Under the pieces are notes generated by a model. The model was not told the DNA's origin and did no database searches. It worked only from the letters and a program-made list of their open reading frames with translations. This document shows, piece by piece, positions 17,186-25,218 of a stretch of 64,000 nt of DNA. Origin of the DNA: Bradyrhizobium sp. SSBR45G (GTDB lineage: Bacteria; Pseudomonadota; Alphaproteobacteria; Rhizobiales; Xanthobacteraceae); the NCBI RefSeq assembly GCF_030159255.1, contig NZ_BSCT01000039.1, positions 1 through 64,000 on the forward strand, read 5' to 3'. Position 1 is the first letter of the stretch. Each line of letters begins with the position of its first letter. Made by a program: the position numbers and the translations under genes.

Positions 17186-18343
17186 ATGACCGCGCTCCGC
17201 TTCGATCCGATCCGCCTGCCGCCGGAATGCGAGGAGCTGCGCAAGCAGGTGCGCGCCTTTCTCGCCGAGGAGATCGCCGCCGGCACCTTCAACCCGTTCC
17301 AGCCGCTGCGCGAGGATGCGGACGCGCGCGAATTCTCGCGTCGGGTCGGCGAGCGCGGCTGGATCGGCATGACCTGGCCGAAGCAATATGGCGGCCATGA
17401 GCGCTCGTTCCTGGAGCGCTATGTCGTCACCGAGGAGATGCGCGTCGCCAACGCGCCCGTGCGGCGTTTCTTCGTCGCCGACCGCCAGAGCGGTCCGATC
17501 CTGCTGCGCTATGCGCCCGAGCATATCAAGATGGATATCCTGCCGCGCATCTGCCGCGGCGAATTGTGCTTTGCCATCGGCATGAGCGAGCCGAATTCCG
17601 GCTCCGACCTGTTCGCAGCCAAGACGCGCGCGACGAAGACCGAGGGCGGCTGGCTGATCAACGGTTCGAAGATCTGGACAACGTCGGCGCACATGGCCGA
17701 CTACATGATCGCGATCTTCCGCACCTCGCCCTCGACCAAGGAGAACCGCCGTCACGGCCTGACGCAGTTCCTGGTGAACATGAAATCGCCCGGCATCAAG
17801 GTGAACCCGATCGGCCAGATCACCGGGCAGAAGGAGTTCAACGAGGTCGTGTTCACCGACGCCTTCGTGCCGGACGATCATCAGCTCGGCGAGATCGACG
17901 GCGCCTGGAAGCAGGCGACGTCCGAGCTCGCCTATGAGCGCTCGGGACCGGAACGCTTCCTGGAAACCTACTACGTGCTGACCGAGCTGGTGCGCGCGGT
18001 CGGCCCCGATCCGGACACCCGCAGCGCCGAGGGCATCGGCCGCCTGGTGGCGCAGCTGCACGCGATGCGGCGGATGTCGGTGTCGGTGGCCGGCATGCTG
18101 CAGGCCGGCAAGGAGCCGGTGGTCGAGGCCTCGATCGTCAAGGACGTCGGCACGGTGTGGGAGCAGCAGCTGCCGCACCGCGTCCGGGATCTCGCCGCCT
18201 TCGTCGAGCAGGACGCGGGCAACCGCGAGACCCTGGAGAACCAATTGACCTTCGCGATCCGCACCGCGCCGAAGCTGACGATCCAGGGCGGCACCACCGA
18301 GGTGCTGCGCGGCATCATCGCGCGCGGGCTGGGGTTGCGGTGA
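17186..18343 (+). CDS. Acyl-CoA dehydrogenase, large subunit type
   Basis: A 385-residue FAD-dependent acyl-CoA dehydrogenase. It shows GMTWPKQYGG, the flavin-binding CFAIGMSEPNSGSD, and WLINGSKIWTTSAHMADY. At the C-terminus, the EGT catalytic position reads IQGGTTEVLRGI. A Glu at residue 251 in YERSGP sits where isovaleryl- and long-chain enzymes carry the alternative catalytic base. The ATG was chosen because the pattern begins there and the frame upstream overlaps the previous gene. With the preceding gene it likely oxidises a CoA thioester to the enoyl form. Confidence 0.9.
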   Translation: MTALRFDPIRLPPECEELRKQVRAFLAEEIAAGTFNPFQPLREDADAREFSRRVGERGWIGMTWPKQYGGHERSFLERYVVTEEMRVANAPVRRFFVADRQSGPILLRYAPEHIKMDILPRICRGELCFAIGMSEPNSGSDLFAAKTRATKTEGGWLINGSKIWTTSAHMADYMIAIFRTSPSTKENRRHGLTQFLVNMKSPGIKVNPIGQITGQKEFNEVVFTDAFVPDDHQLGEIDGAWKQATSELAYERSGPERFLETYYVLTELVRAVGPDPDTRSAEGIGRLVAQLHAMRRMSVSVAGMLQAGKEPVVEASIVKDVGTVWEQQLPHRVRDLAAFVEQDAGNRETLENQLTFAIRTAPKLTIQGGTTEVLRGIIARGLGLR

Positions 18344-18394
18344 GGCCGGGTCGCATCGCGGCTATTGCGAACTGACGGCATCGACAACACACTC

Positions 18395-18469
18395 CGTCAT
18401 TGCGAGCGAAGCGAAGCAATCCAGGACCCAGCAAGGACTCTGGATTGCTTCGCTTCGCTCGCAATGACG
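18395..18469. repeat. Intergenic inverted repeat, GTCATTGCGAGC family
   Basis: The left arm GTCATTGCGAGCGAAGCG and its exact complement on the right are separated by about 20 bases. Similar elements lie at 21235-21313 and 63489-63563. It sits between two genes read in the same direction, 52 bases after the acyl-CoA dehydrogenase stop and 28 before the enoyl-CoA hydratase start. Confidence 0.85.
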
Positions 18470-18497
18470 CCCTGAGAAGCAGAATCGGAGGACACAC

Positions 18498-19316
18498 ATG
18501 ACCCAATTCCCTGACATCGGCGTCGAGATCCATGGCCATGTCGGCCTGATCGAGATCCGCCGGCCGCCGCTCAACTTCTTCGACATTGCGCTGATCAACC
18601 AGATCGCCGATGCGCTGGAAGGATTCGACCGCGACATCGAGATCCGCGCCTCTGTGCTCGCCGCGCAAGGCAAGGCGTTCTGCGCCGGCGCCAATTTCGG
18701 CGATCCGGCGCGGCAGGCGCAGGAGGCGGCGGAGGCCAAGGGAACGGCAAAGGGCGATCCCGCCGACAGCCTCGGGCCGATCAACCATCTCTACATGCAG
18801 GCGGTGCGCATCTTCCGCTGCAAGAAGCCGGTTGTTGCCGCCGTGCATGGCGCCGCCATCGGCGGCGGGCTGGGCCTCGCGGTCTCAGCCGATTTCCGCG
18901 TCACCTGTCCGGAAGCGCGCTTCTCCGCGAATTTCACCAAGCTCGGCTTCCACCCGGGCTTCGGACTGACCGTGACGCTGCCCGAGTTGGTCGGCAAGAA
19001 CAACGCCGAGCTGATGTTCTACACCAGCCGTCGCGTCAGCGGCGAGGAGGCATTGCAGATGGGCCTCGCCAATGAATGCGTGCCGCAGGACCAGGTCCGC
19101 ACGGTCGCCATGAAGCTCGCGGCCGAGATCGCCGAATGCTCGCCGCTCGGCCTGCTCTCGACCCGCGCCACGATGCGCGCCGGCCTCGCCGACCGCGTCA
19201 TGGCCGCCACCGAGCACGAGCTCGCCGAACAGACGAGGCTGCGCGCGACGGAGGACTTTAAGGAGGGTGTGAAAGCGACGGAAGAGCGCCGCTTCGCGAA
19301 CTTCAAGGGACGGTGA
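18498..19316 (+). CDS. Enoyl-CoA hydratase/isomerase family protein
   Basis: A 272-residue crotonase-fold protein. The oxyanion-hole and CoA-binding elements are visible: AAQGKAFCAGANFGDP (first oxyanion Gly region) and AVHGAAIGGGLGLAVSADFRV (second). An insertion around 75-95 (QEAAEAKGTAKGD) follows the first loop. The pair of catalytic Glu typical of true hydratases is not clearly placed, so isomerase or another crotonase reaction is possible. GGAGGA upstream supports the ATG. It continues the acyl-CoA dehydrogenase cluster. Confidence 0.9.
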   Translation: MTQFPDIGVEIHGHVGLIEIRRPPLNFFDIALINQIADALEGFDRDIEIRASVLAAQGKAFCAGANFGDPARQAQEAAEAKGTAKGDPADSLGPINHLYMQAVRIFRCKKPVVAAVHGAAIGGGLGLAVSADFRVTCPEARFSANFTKLGFHPGFGLTVTLPELVGKNNAELMFYTSRRVSGEEALQMGLANECVPQDQVRTVAMKLAAEIAECSPLGLLSTRATMRAGLADRVMAATEHELAEQTRLRATEDFKEGVKATEERRFANFKGR

Positions 19317-19364
19317 CCAGCGTCGACTTGAGGGGCACATTCTCCCGGCACGCGCGCTGCAACC

Positions 19365-19581
19365 TCGCCCCGCTTGCGGCAGGCTATCGCGTATGGCCAA
19401 TCTGAGTTTTTCGCGAAACCGTTTCCACATCGTCATGCCCGGGCTCCGTCCCGGGCATCCACGTCGTTCTCAGTATGCCGGACGACGTGGATGGCCGGGA
19501 CAAGCCCGGCCATGACGACGCGGAGACAGACAAGCGCAACACTTCGACGGTCAAATGCGATAGCCCTGCCGCAAGCGGGGA
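19365..19581. repeat. Nested double inverted repeat
   Basis: The outer arms are 19365-19390 (containing CCCCGCTTGCGGCAGG) and 19557-19581 (its complement, CCTGCCGCAAGCGGGG). Inside lies a second inverted repeat at 19431-19520, with arms beginning CGTCATGCCCGGG and ending CCGGCCATGACG. The inner right arm contains the 22 bases also found at 51-72. It fills most of the 322-base gap between two convergent genes. One element seems to have inserted into another. Confidence 0.75.
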
Positions 19582-19638
19582 GAGGGGGCGCAGTGTCGCA
19601 GTTGGCCACACTGAACGTCCCACTCGCAGGACCAGGCC

Positions 19639-20400
19639 TCAAATCGCCACGGCGAATGTGACGCCTGCGATATCGAAGCCATTGCCCGACGCCGCATAGC
19701 CTCGTGCTCGGGCCGCATCGAGGACACCAGCGGCGTCCGTCGTTCGGAAGCACAAACAGCTCATGAACTCGCGCTCGCCTTGCGTCACGCGGATCGCGGC
19801 GTTTGGCAGCGTCAATCGCCAATCGCCATCGTCGCCCGCGACTGGCGTCAGGTCGAGGATCCGTCCCCAATGCGCGGCGAGCGATGCCGGCTCGCGGCTC
19901 TGCAGCACCACCTCGGTCAGCGCCGTCGTGACATCGCTGCGGATGGCGCGCGTCCAGTCCGGCCCCGCCGGCGGGTACGGCCCGAGCACATCGTCGCTGC
20001 CCGCGGTGTGGTTGAGCTCGATGAAGGCGGCGCGGCAGTCGCGGGGATGCAGTTGCACGCCGTGATAGGATTCGTGATTGATGACGTTGGCGGTGCGCAC
20101 GCCCATGGCGTTGGCCCGGGCGGCGCGGCCGTCCGGATCGTCGCAGGAGAAGATCGCCATGTAGCCGCCGCGACCGCCGCTCTTGTCCAGAAAGCGTCCC
20201 GCCGCGGTGCCCTCGCGCGTCGGCGCGATCACCTCCAGCAGGATCGGCCCGACCGGCAGCAGCGCATTCTCAAGACCGTATTTGCCGACATGCGGATCGC
20301 GGTAGCAGACCTCGAGACCCATGATCGCGGCGATGTCGGAGACGACCGGTTCGAGCGTCGGGGCGACCAAACAGATCTGGCGCAGATGGAGATAGCTCAT
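19639..20400 (-). CDS. VOC/glyoxalase-like protein
   Basis: A 253-residue protein made of two VOC-type (beta-alpha-beta-beta-beta) halves. It begins with LRQICLVAPTLEPVVSDI, contains GLENALLPVGPILLEVIAP, and has a second module starting around 155 (LQSREPASLAAHWGRIL). This is the 'glyoxalase-like domain' type of metal-dependent enzyme, whose reactions include isomerisation and ring cleavage. It is the last gene after the enoyl-CoA hydratase and the binding protein on the minus strand (15-base gap), so it probably belongs to the same catabolic operon. Confidence 0.8.
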   Translation of the reverse strand: MSYLHLRQICLVAPTLEPVVSDIAAIMGLEVCYRDPHVGKYGLENALLPVGPILLEVIAPTREGTAAGRFLDKSGGRGGYMAIFSCDDPDGRAARANAMGVRTANVINHESYHGVQLHPRDCRAAFIELNHTAGSDDVLGPYPPAGPDWTRAIRSDVTTALTEVVLQSREPASLAAHWGRILDLTPVAGDDGDWRLTLPNAAIRVTQGEREFMSCLCFRTTDAAGVLDAARARGYAASGNGFDIAGVTFAVAI

Positions 20401-20415
20401 GATGACGCTCGCGGG

Positions 20416-21210
20416 CTAGCGCCCCTGAAACACCGGCGCGCGCTTCTCGACGAAGGCCTTCGCCGCCTCCTTGTGATCCTCGGTGTCGCTGCAGCGCGAG
20501 TGATGCACCGCTTCGGCGTCAAAGCAGGCTTCCAGCGTCATCGTCTCGGCATTGTTGATGTTGCGCTTGATGTAGCCGAGCGTGACGCTCGGCCCTTGCG
20601 CCAGCGACATCGCCAGCTCACGCGCCGCCGCCTCGACCTCGGCGTCGGGCACCACTCTGGTCACCATGCCCAGAGCGAGCGCCTCCTGCGCGCTCAGGAT
20701 CGGCGAGGTGAGATAGAGCTCGCGCGCCCTGGCGCTGCCGAGCAGCTGGGTGAGGAAATAGGTGCCGCCGAAATCGCCTGACAATCCCACCTTGGCGAAG
20801 GCCGTCGTGATCTTGGCCGATGCGCCGGCGACGCGGAGATCGCAGGCCAGCGCGATCGACAGGCCGGCGCCGGCCGCTGCGCCGTCGATCTGTGCCACGA
20901 CCGGCTTCTGCATCTGGTGCAGCAGCCGCGACACCTCCATGCGCTCGCGCAGGGTCGTCACCTTGGTCTCGAACGACGGCGCGGTCCTGGCCTCGGCCAT
21001 CGCCTTGACGTCGCCGCCGACGCAGAAGGTGCCGCCGGCGCCCTTCAGCAGCACGGCACGGACATCGGGATCATTCGCCGCGCGCTGTGCGGCTTCGACC
21101 AGGCCCTTCGTCATGTCGCTGTTGAGCGCATTGCGCCGCTCCGGGCGATTCATCGTGATCGTGAGCAGGCCGGAGTCGAGATGCTGCAGAACGGTGGTGT
21201 TGGTGGTCAT
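20416..21210 (-). CDS. Enoyl-CoA hydratase/isomerase family protein
   Basis: A 264-residue crotonase. It has LLKGAGGTFCVGGDVKAM (first oxyanion loop), QIDGAAAGAGLSIALACDLRVA (second) and a C-terminal SDTEDHKEAAKAFVEKRAPVF. The start is the ATG giving MTTNTTVLQHL; an open frame continues upstream only because it reads through the inverted repeat at 21235. It lies between the binding-protein gene and the VOC gene on the minus strand. Similar proteins include PaaG/PaaB-type and CaiD-like enzymes; the exact substrate is unknown. Confidence 0.9.
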   Translation of the reverse strand: MTTNTTVLQHLDSGLLTITMNRPERRNALNSDMTKGLVEAAQRAANDPDVRAVLLKGAGGTFCVGGDVKAMAEARTAPSFETKVTTLRERMEVSRLLHQMQKPVVAQIDGAAAGAGLSIALACDLRVAGASAKITTAFAKVGLSGDFGGTYFLTQLLGSARARELYLTSPILSAQEALALGMVTRVVPDAEVEAAARELAMSLAQGPSVTLGYIKRNINNAETMTLEACFDAEAVHHSRCSDTEDHKEAAKAFVEKRAPVFQGR

Positions 21211-21234
21211 GTCGGAGGTTCTCCGGTTTTTCCG

Positions 21235-21313
21235 GTCATTGCGAGGAGCGAAGCTGCGACGCAATCCAGAATCCTCGCGGAGCCCTGGATTGCGTCGCTC
21301 CGCTCGCAATGAC
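21235..21313. repeat. Intergenic inverted repeat, GTCATTGCGAG family
   Basis: The left arm GGTCATTGCGAGGAGCGA and the right arm TCGCTCCGCTCGCAATGACG pair with a short insertion. It sits between two genes that are probably co-transcribed and ends six bases before the stop of the binding-protein gene. Confidence 0.8.
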
Positions 21314-21318
21314 GACTG

Positions 21319-22542
21319 TTACTTCTTCACCAATGGGCAGCGCGACAGCTCCAGCGACTGGAACGCCTCGTTGCCCGGCACGGTGGCGAGCAGCTTGTAG
21401 TCGTCGGACTTGCCCTTCGACTCCGACGGCTTCTTGACCTCGAACAGGTACATGTCGTGCACCATGCGGCCATCGTCGCGGATGCGGCCGCCCTTGGCGA
21501 ACATGTCGTTGATCGGGGTGGCGCGCATCAGCTTCATGACGGCATCGGGATCCGTGGTCCCTGCGGCCTTCACGGCCTTGAGATAGTGCGTCACCGATGA
21601 GTACACGCCGGCCTGCGCCGATGTCGGCACGCGCTTGGTGCGCTCCATGAAGCGCTTGGTGAAGGCGCGGGTGTCGTCGTTGAGATCCCAGTAGAACGCC
21701 TCCGCCACCAGCAGGCCCTGCGCGGTCTCCAGCCCGACGCTGTCGATGTCGGAGACGAAGGCGAGCAGCGGCGACAGCTTCTGCCCGCCCTTGGTGAGGC
21801 CGAATTCGGCGGCCTGCTTGATGGCGTTGATGGTGTCACCGCCGGCATTGGCCAGCCCGATCACCTTGGCCTTGGAGGACTGCGCCTGCAGCAGGAAGGA
21901 CGAGAAGTCCGAGGTGTTGAGCGGATGGCGGACGCTGCCGAGCACCTTGCCGCCGGACTTGACGACCACGTTGGTGGTGTCCTTTTCGAGGTCCTGACCG
22001 AACGCGTAGTCCGCGGTGAGGAAGAACCAGCTGTCGAGGCCGGACTTCACCGCCGCCAGTCCGGTCACATTGGCCTGCGCGAAGGTGTCGAACACGTAGT
22101 GCACGGTATACGGCCCGCAGGCCTCGTTGGAGAGGCGCACCGAGCCGGGGCCGTTGAAGATGATGATCTTGTTGCGCGCCTTGGCAATCTCGCCGGCCGC
22201 GAGGGCGGTGGCGGAGGCGGCGACGTCCCAGATCATCTCGACGCCCTGGTTGTCGAGCATGTCGCGGGCGATGTTGGCGGAGAGATCGGCCTTGTTGAGA
22301 TGGTCGGCCGCGAGCACCTCGATCTTGCGCCCCAGCACCTCGCCGCCGAAATCCTCGACCGCCATCTTCGCCGCGGTCTCGCTGCCGGGGCCGGTGATGT
22401 CGGCATAGAGGCTCGACATGTCGAGGATGCCGCCGATCTTCAGCGGCGGCTTGGCTTGCGCCTGCGCGGCGGTTGCTGACAGCGTAAGCGCTGACGCCAG
22501 CATGACCAGCGACGCGGCTGCGCCGCAGACGGATCTGCTCAT
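21319..22542 (-). CDS. ABC transporter substrate-binding protein, branched-chain amino acid type
   Basis: A 407-residue periplasmic binding protein (type I fold, Leu/Ile/Val family). A signal peptide ends at AAQAQA. The opening LKIGGILDMSSLYADITGPGS and SGGKVLGSVRHPLNTSDFSSFLL in the hinge region are typical. GGGAGG before the ATG at 22542 fixes the start. No permease or ATPase genes are next to it. Its neighbours are CoA-thioester enzymes, so it may deliver an aromatic or aliphatic acid taken up for that pathway; this is inferred. Confidence 0.9.
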   Translation of the reverse strand: MSRSVCGAAASLVMLASALTLSATAAQAQAKPPLKIGGILDMSSLYADITGPGSETAAKMAVEDFGGEVLGRKIEVLAADHLNKADLSANIARDMLDNQGVEMIWDVAASATALAAGEIAKARNKIIIFNGPGSVRLSNEACGPYTVHYVFDTFAQANVTGLAAVKSGLDSWFFLTADYAFGQDLEKDTTNVVVKSGGKVLGSVRHPLNTSDFSSFLLQAQSSKAKVIGLANAGGDTINAIKQAAEFGLTKGGQKLSPLLAFVSDIDSVGLETAQGLLVAEAFYWDLNDDTRAFTKRFMERTKRVPTSAQAGVYSSVTHYLKAVKAAGTTDPDAVMKLMRATPINDMFAKGGRIRDDGRMVHDMYLFEVKKPSESKGKSDDYKLLATVPGNEAFQSLELSRCPLVKK

Positions 22543-22699
22543 CGAATACCTCCCTGCCGGGTCCGCCGCTACATGGCGACGGCCTCGTTGATAGTTCGCA
22601 TCATGACGCACGCAAACGCATGCGGCAAGCGGTGTGCAGGGCCGTCACGTGCCGCTGTTTTCCGCTGAGTGGAACGGAAATTTCGTGCGATGATGCAGC

Positions 22700-23497
22700 A
22701 TGGCGCGTGCACGCATGATCACCTGCAGACGCTGGCTCCATGGCGTGAGCCTGACGCTGATCGCGGCGTGCGCGGCGGCGTCGATCAGCCATGCCGCGCC
22801 CTGCATGTTCGCCGAGCTCGGCGACGGGCATGTCAGCGAGATCGTCGACGCGCGCAGCGTCCGCCTGAGCGATGGCCGCGAGATCAGGCTCTCCGGCATC
22901 GAGGCGCCGCCACCGGAGCAGCAGGCGGCGGCGATGGAGGCGCTCGCCGCGCTGCTGCGCGATCGCGACGTCGTGCTCCGCGGCGAGGACGACGCGCCGG
23001 ACCGCTACGGCCGGCAGCGCGCCTTTGCCTTCATCGCCGGTGCGGACGAGCCGGCGCAGAGCGAACTGCTCCGGCAGGGGGCCGTGCTCCGCGGCATCGA
23101 CCTGCCGGACGGGAACTGCGCCCTCAGCCTGGCGGCCGCCGAGGCCGAGGCGCGGTCCGCGCGGCGCGGCCTCTGGAAGATTGGGACCGTCATAAAAAAC
23201 ACCGAAAGTCCAGACGATATTTTGGCTGGCGTCGGGCTATTTACGGTTGTCGAGGGGAAGGTGTTGTCCGTACGACAGACGGGGACAACAACTTATCTGA
23301 ACTTCGCTCGTAGCTGGACACGGGGCTTCGCTGTGATTATTCCAAAGCGTATGATGGCGGTATTGGAAGGTGCCGGCATCGACGTCAAATCACTTGCGAA
23401 TCGGCAGGTTCGTGTGCGCGGTTGGATCGAGGCGCATGCGGGGCCGAGGCTGGAGCTGACGCAGATCGCGCAGATCGAGATTTTGAGCGGAAATTGA
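22700..23497 (+). CDS. Exported thermonuclease (SNase-like) family protein
   Basis: A 265-residue protein with a signal peptide (LIAACAAASISHAAPC) and an SNase-type OB fold: IRLSGIEAPPPEQ (Arg and Glu of the active site) and DAPDRYGRQRAFAF. A second domain from about 165 ends GWIEAHAGPRLELTQIAQIEIL, which looks like another OB-type barrel. Codon use changes sharply around 23188-23410: ATA, CTA, GTA, ACA and CGA appear, although they are rare in the first half and in neighbours. It is followed closely by the M48 lipoprotein gene. Nuclease activity is possible but not certain. Confidence 0.8.
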   Translation: MARARMITCRRWLHGVSLTLIAACAAASISHAAPCMFAELGDGHVSEIVDARSVRLSDGREIRLSGIEAPPPEQQAAAMEALAALLRDRDVVLRGEDDAPDRYGRQRAFAFIAGADEPAQSELLRQGAVLRGIDLPDGNCALSLAAAEAEARSARRGLWKIGTVIKNTESPDDILAGVGLFTVVEGKVLSVRQTGTTTYLNFARSWTRGFAVIIPKRMMAVLEGAGIDVKSLANRQVRVRGWIEAHAGPRLELTQIAQIEILSGN

Positions 23498-23509
23498 CCG
23501 CGTAGGTAC

Positions 23510-25012
23510 GTGAGTAGCGACGTGAACCTGTCTGTTCGAAGGCGCATGACGGTGGTGAGCTGCGGTTCGCGGATCGCACCAGTTTTGCTGTGCCTGGGGC
23601 TGGTCCTCTCCGGCTGCAGCGACATGGGCAAGCTCCAGCAGGCGACGGCGCCGATGCCGACGCCGCGGCCGAAGCCCGCGATGGTGCAGACCACGCCGGC
23701 CAGCGATCGCGAGCATGAACGCATCCTCGCAACCTACGGCGGCGCCTATGAGGACCCCCAGCTCGAAGGGCTGATCGGAAAGATCGTCGACCGGCTGGTG
23801 GCGGTGTCCGACCGTCCCGACCAGGGCTACAAGGTCACGATTCTGAACTCCGGTGCGGTCAACGCCTTCGCGCTGCCGACCGGTCAGCTCTACGTCACGC
23901 GCGGCCTGATTGCGCTGGCCAACGACACGTCGGAATTGTCCTCGGTGCTGAGCCACGAGATGGCGCATGTTCTCGCCCGCCATGCCGCGATCCGCGAGGA
24001 TCAGGCGCGCCAGGCGGCGGTGGTGACGCGCGTCGTCTCCGACATGGGCAACGACCCCGACCTCACGGCGCTGGCGCTGGCCAAGACCAAGCTGACGATG
24101 GCGAGCTTCTCGCGCACCCAGGAGTTCGAAGCCGACGGCATCGGCGTCGGAATCTCGGCGAAGGCCAAGTTCGACCCCTATGGCGCGGCGCGGTTCCTGT
24201 CCTCGATGGAGCGCAATGCCGAGCTGAAGGCCGGCAAGGTCGCGATCGATCCGCGGGCGCAGGACTTCCTGTCGTCGCATCCGGCGACACCGGAGCGGGT
24301 GCAGAACGCCGCGGCGATCGCCAAGCAGTATGTCTCGGCGGAAGCCAAGGAGCACGATCGCGAGTCCTATTTGGCCGCCGTCGACAACATCGTCTACGGC
24401 GAGGACCCGAGCGAAGGCTTTGTCCGCGGCCGGCGCTTCCTGCATCCGAAGCTCGGCTTCACCTTCCAGGCGCCGGAGAATTTCACGCTCGACAATACCG
24501 CCCAGGCCGTGATCGGCGTGCGCGAGGGCGGCGCCCAGGCGATGCGCTTCGACGTCGTGCGCGTCCCGGCCCAGCAGACGCTCGGCGACTACCTCAATTC
24601 AGGCTGGATGGAGAATGTCGACAAATCGGCGACTGAGGAGCTGACCATCAACGGCTTCCCGGCGGCCTCGACCAACGCCAGCGGCGATCCCTGGCAGTTC
24701 AAGGTCTATGCGCTGCGCGTCGGCAGCGACGTCTACCGCTTCATCTTCGCATCGCGCCAGAAGACCACCGAGAGCGAGCGCAATGCGCGGGAGACCGTGA
24801 ACTCGTTCCGCCGGCTCAGCCTGGAGGAGATTCAATCCGCCCGGCCGCTGCGCATCAAGGTGATCACGGTACAGCCCGGCGACACGGTCGAATCGCTCGC
24901 GCACCGCATGACCGGCGTCGACCGCCCGATCGAACGCTTCCGTGTCCTCAACGGCCTCGACGCCCGCGCCCAGGTCAAGGTCCGCGACCGCGTGAAGATC
25001 GTGGTGGAGTGA
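23510..25012 (+). CDS. M48 family metalloprotease, lipoprotein with C-terminal LysM-like domain
   Basis: A 500-residue protein with a lipoprotein signal (basic RRR, hydrophobic core, lipobox LSGC with Cys36). The zinc motif HEMAH is at 149-153, with the third ligand Glu in FEADG, as in the BepA/LoiP/YggG group of periplasmic Zn proteases that check outer-membrane protein assembly. From about 300 is a domain with FTFQAPENFTLDN. The last 50 residues (VQPGDTVESLAHRM then NGLDARAQVKVRDRVKIV) form a LysM-like peptidoglycan-binding module. The start is GTG; an ATG 12 codons on would shorten the basic part. Confidence 0.9.
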   Translation: MSSDVNLSVRRRMTVVSCGSRIAPVLLCLGLVLSGCSDMGKLQQATAPMPTPRPKPAMVQTTPASDREHERILATYGGAYEDPQLEGLIGKIVDRLVAVSDRPDQGYKVTILNSGAVNAFALPTGQLYVTRGLIALANDTSELSSVLSHEMAHVLARHAAIREDQARQAAVVTRVVSDMGNDPDLTALALAKTKLTMASFSRTQEFEADGIGVGISAKAKFDPYGAARFLSSMERNAELKAGKVAIDPRAQDFLSSHPATPERVQNAAAIAKQYVSAEAKEHDRESYLAAVDNIVYGEDPSEGFVRGRRFLHPKLGFTFQAPENFTLDNTAQAVIGVREGGAQAMRFDVVRVPAQQTLGDYLNSGWMENVDKSATEELTINGFPAASTNASGDPWQFKVYALRVGSDVYRFIFASRQKTTESERNARETVNSFRRLSLEEIQSARPLRIKVITVQPGDTVESLAHRMTGVDRPIERFRVLNGLDARAQVKVRDRVKIVVE

Positions 25013-25126
25013 CGAGCCCGGGCTCGCGCGGTCGTCACGCGTCTGCTCGCGAGCAGGCACCGACCAGTCGGACGATCGTTGGACCGGTGTTGACGGCATT
25101 CATGGCCTGAACTCTCAAGGCTCCAC

Positions 25127-25186
25127 AAGTCCCTTGGCAAGTCCCTTGGCAAGTCCCTTGGCAAGTCCCTTGGCAAGTCCCTTGGC
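25127..25186. repeat. Five perfect tandem copies of a 12-bp unit
   Basis: The unit AAGTCCCTTGGC is repeated five times without change. Each unit contains the near-palindrome CAAG-TCC-CTTG across its junction. It lies 32 bases upstream of a broken gene. A 12-bp period preserves frame, but no supported gene covers it. Confidence 0.95.
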
Positions 25187-25218
25187 GCCTGAGCGGCCGC
25201 TCTGCAAAGCTCCGCATC

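Noticed and set aside
25127..25186. CRISPR array
   Set aside because: The 12-bp units are contiguous without spacers; no cas genes occur in the window.
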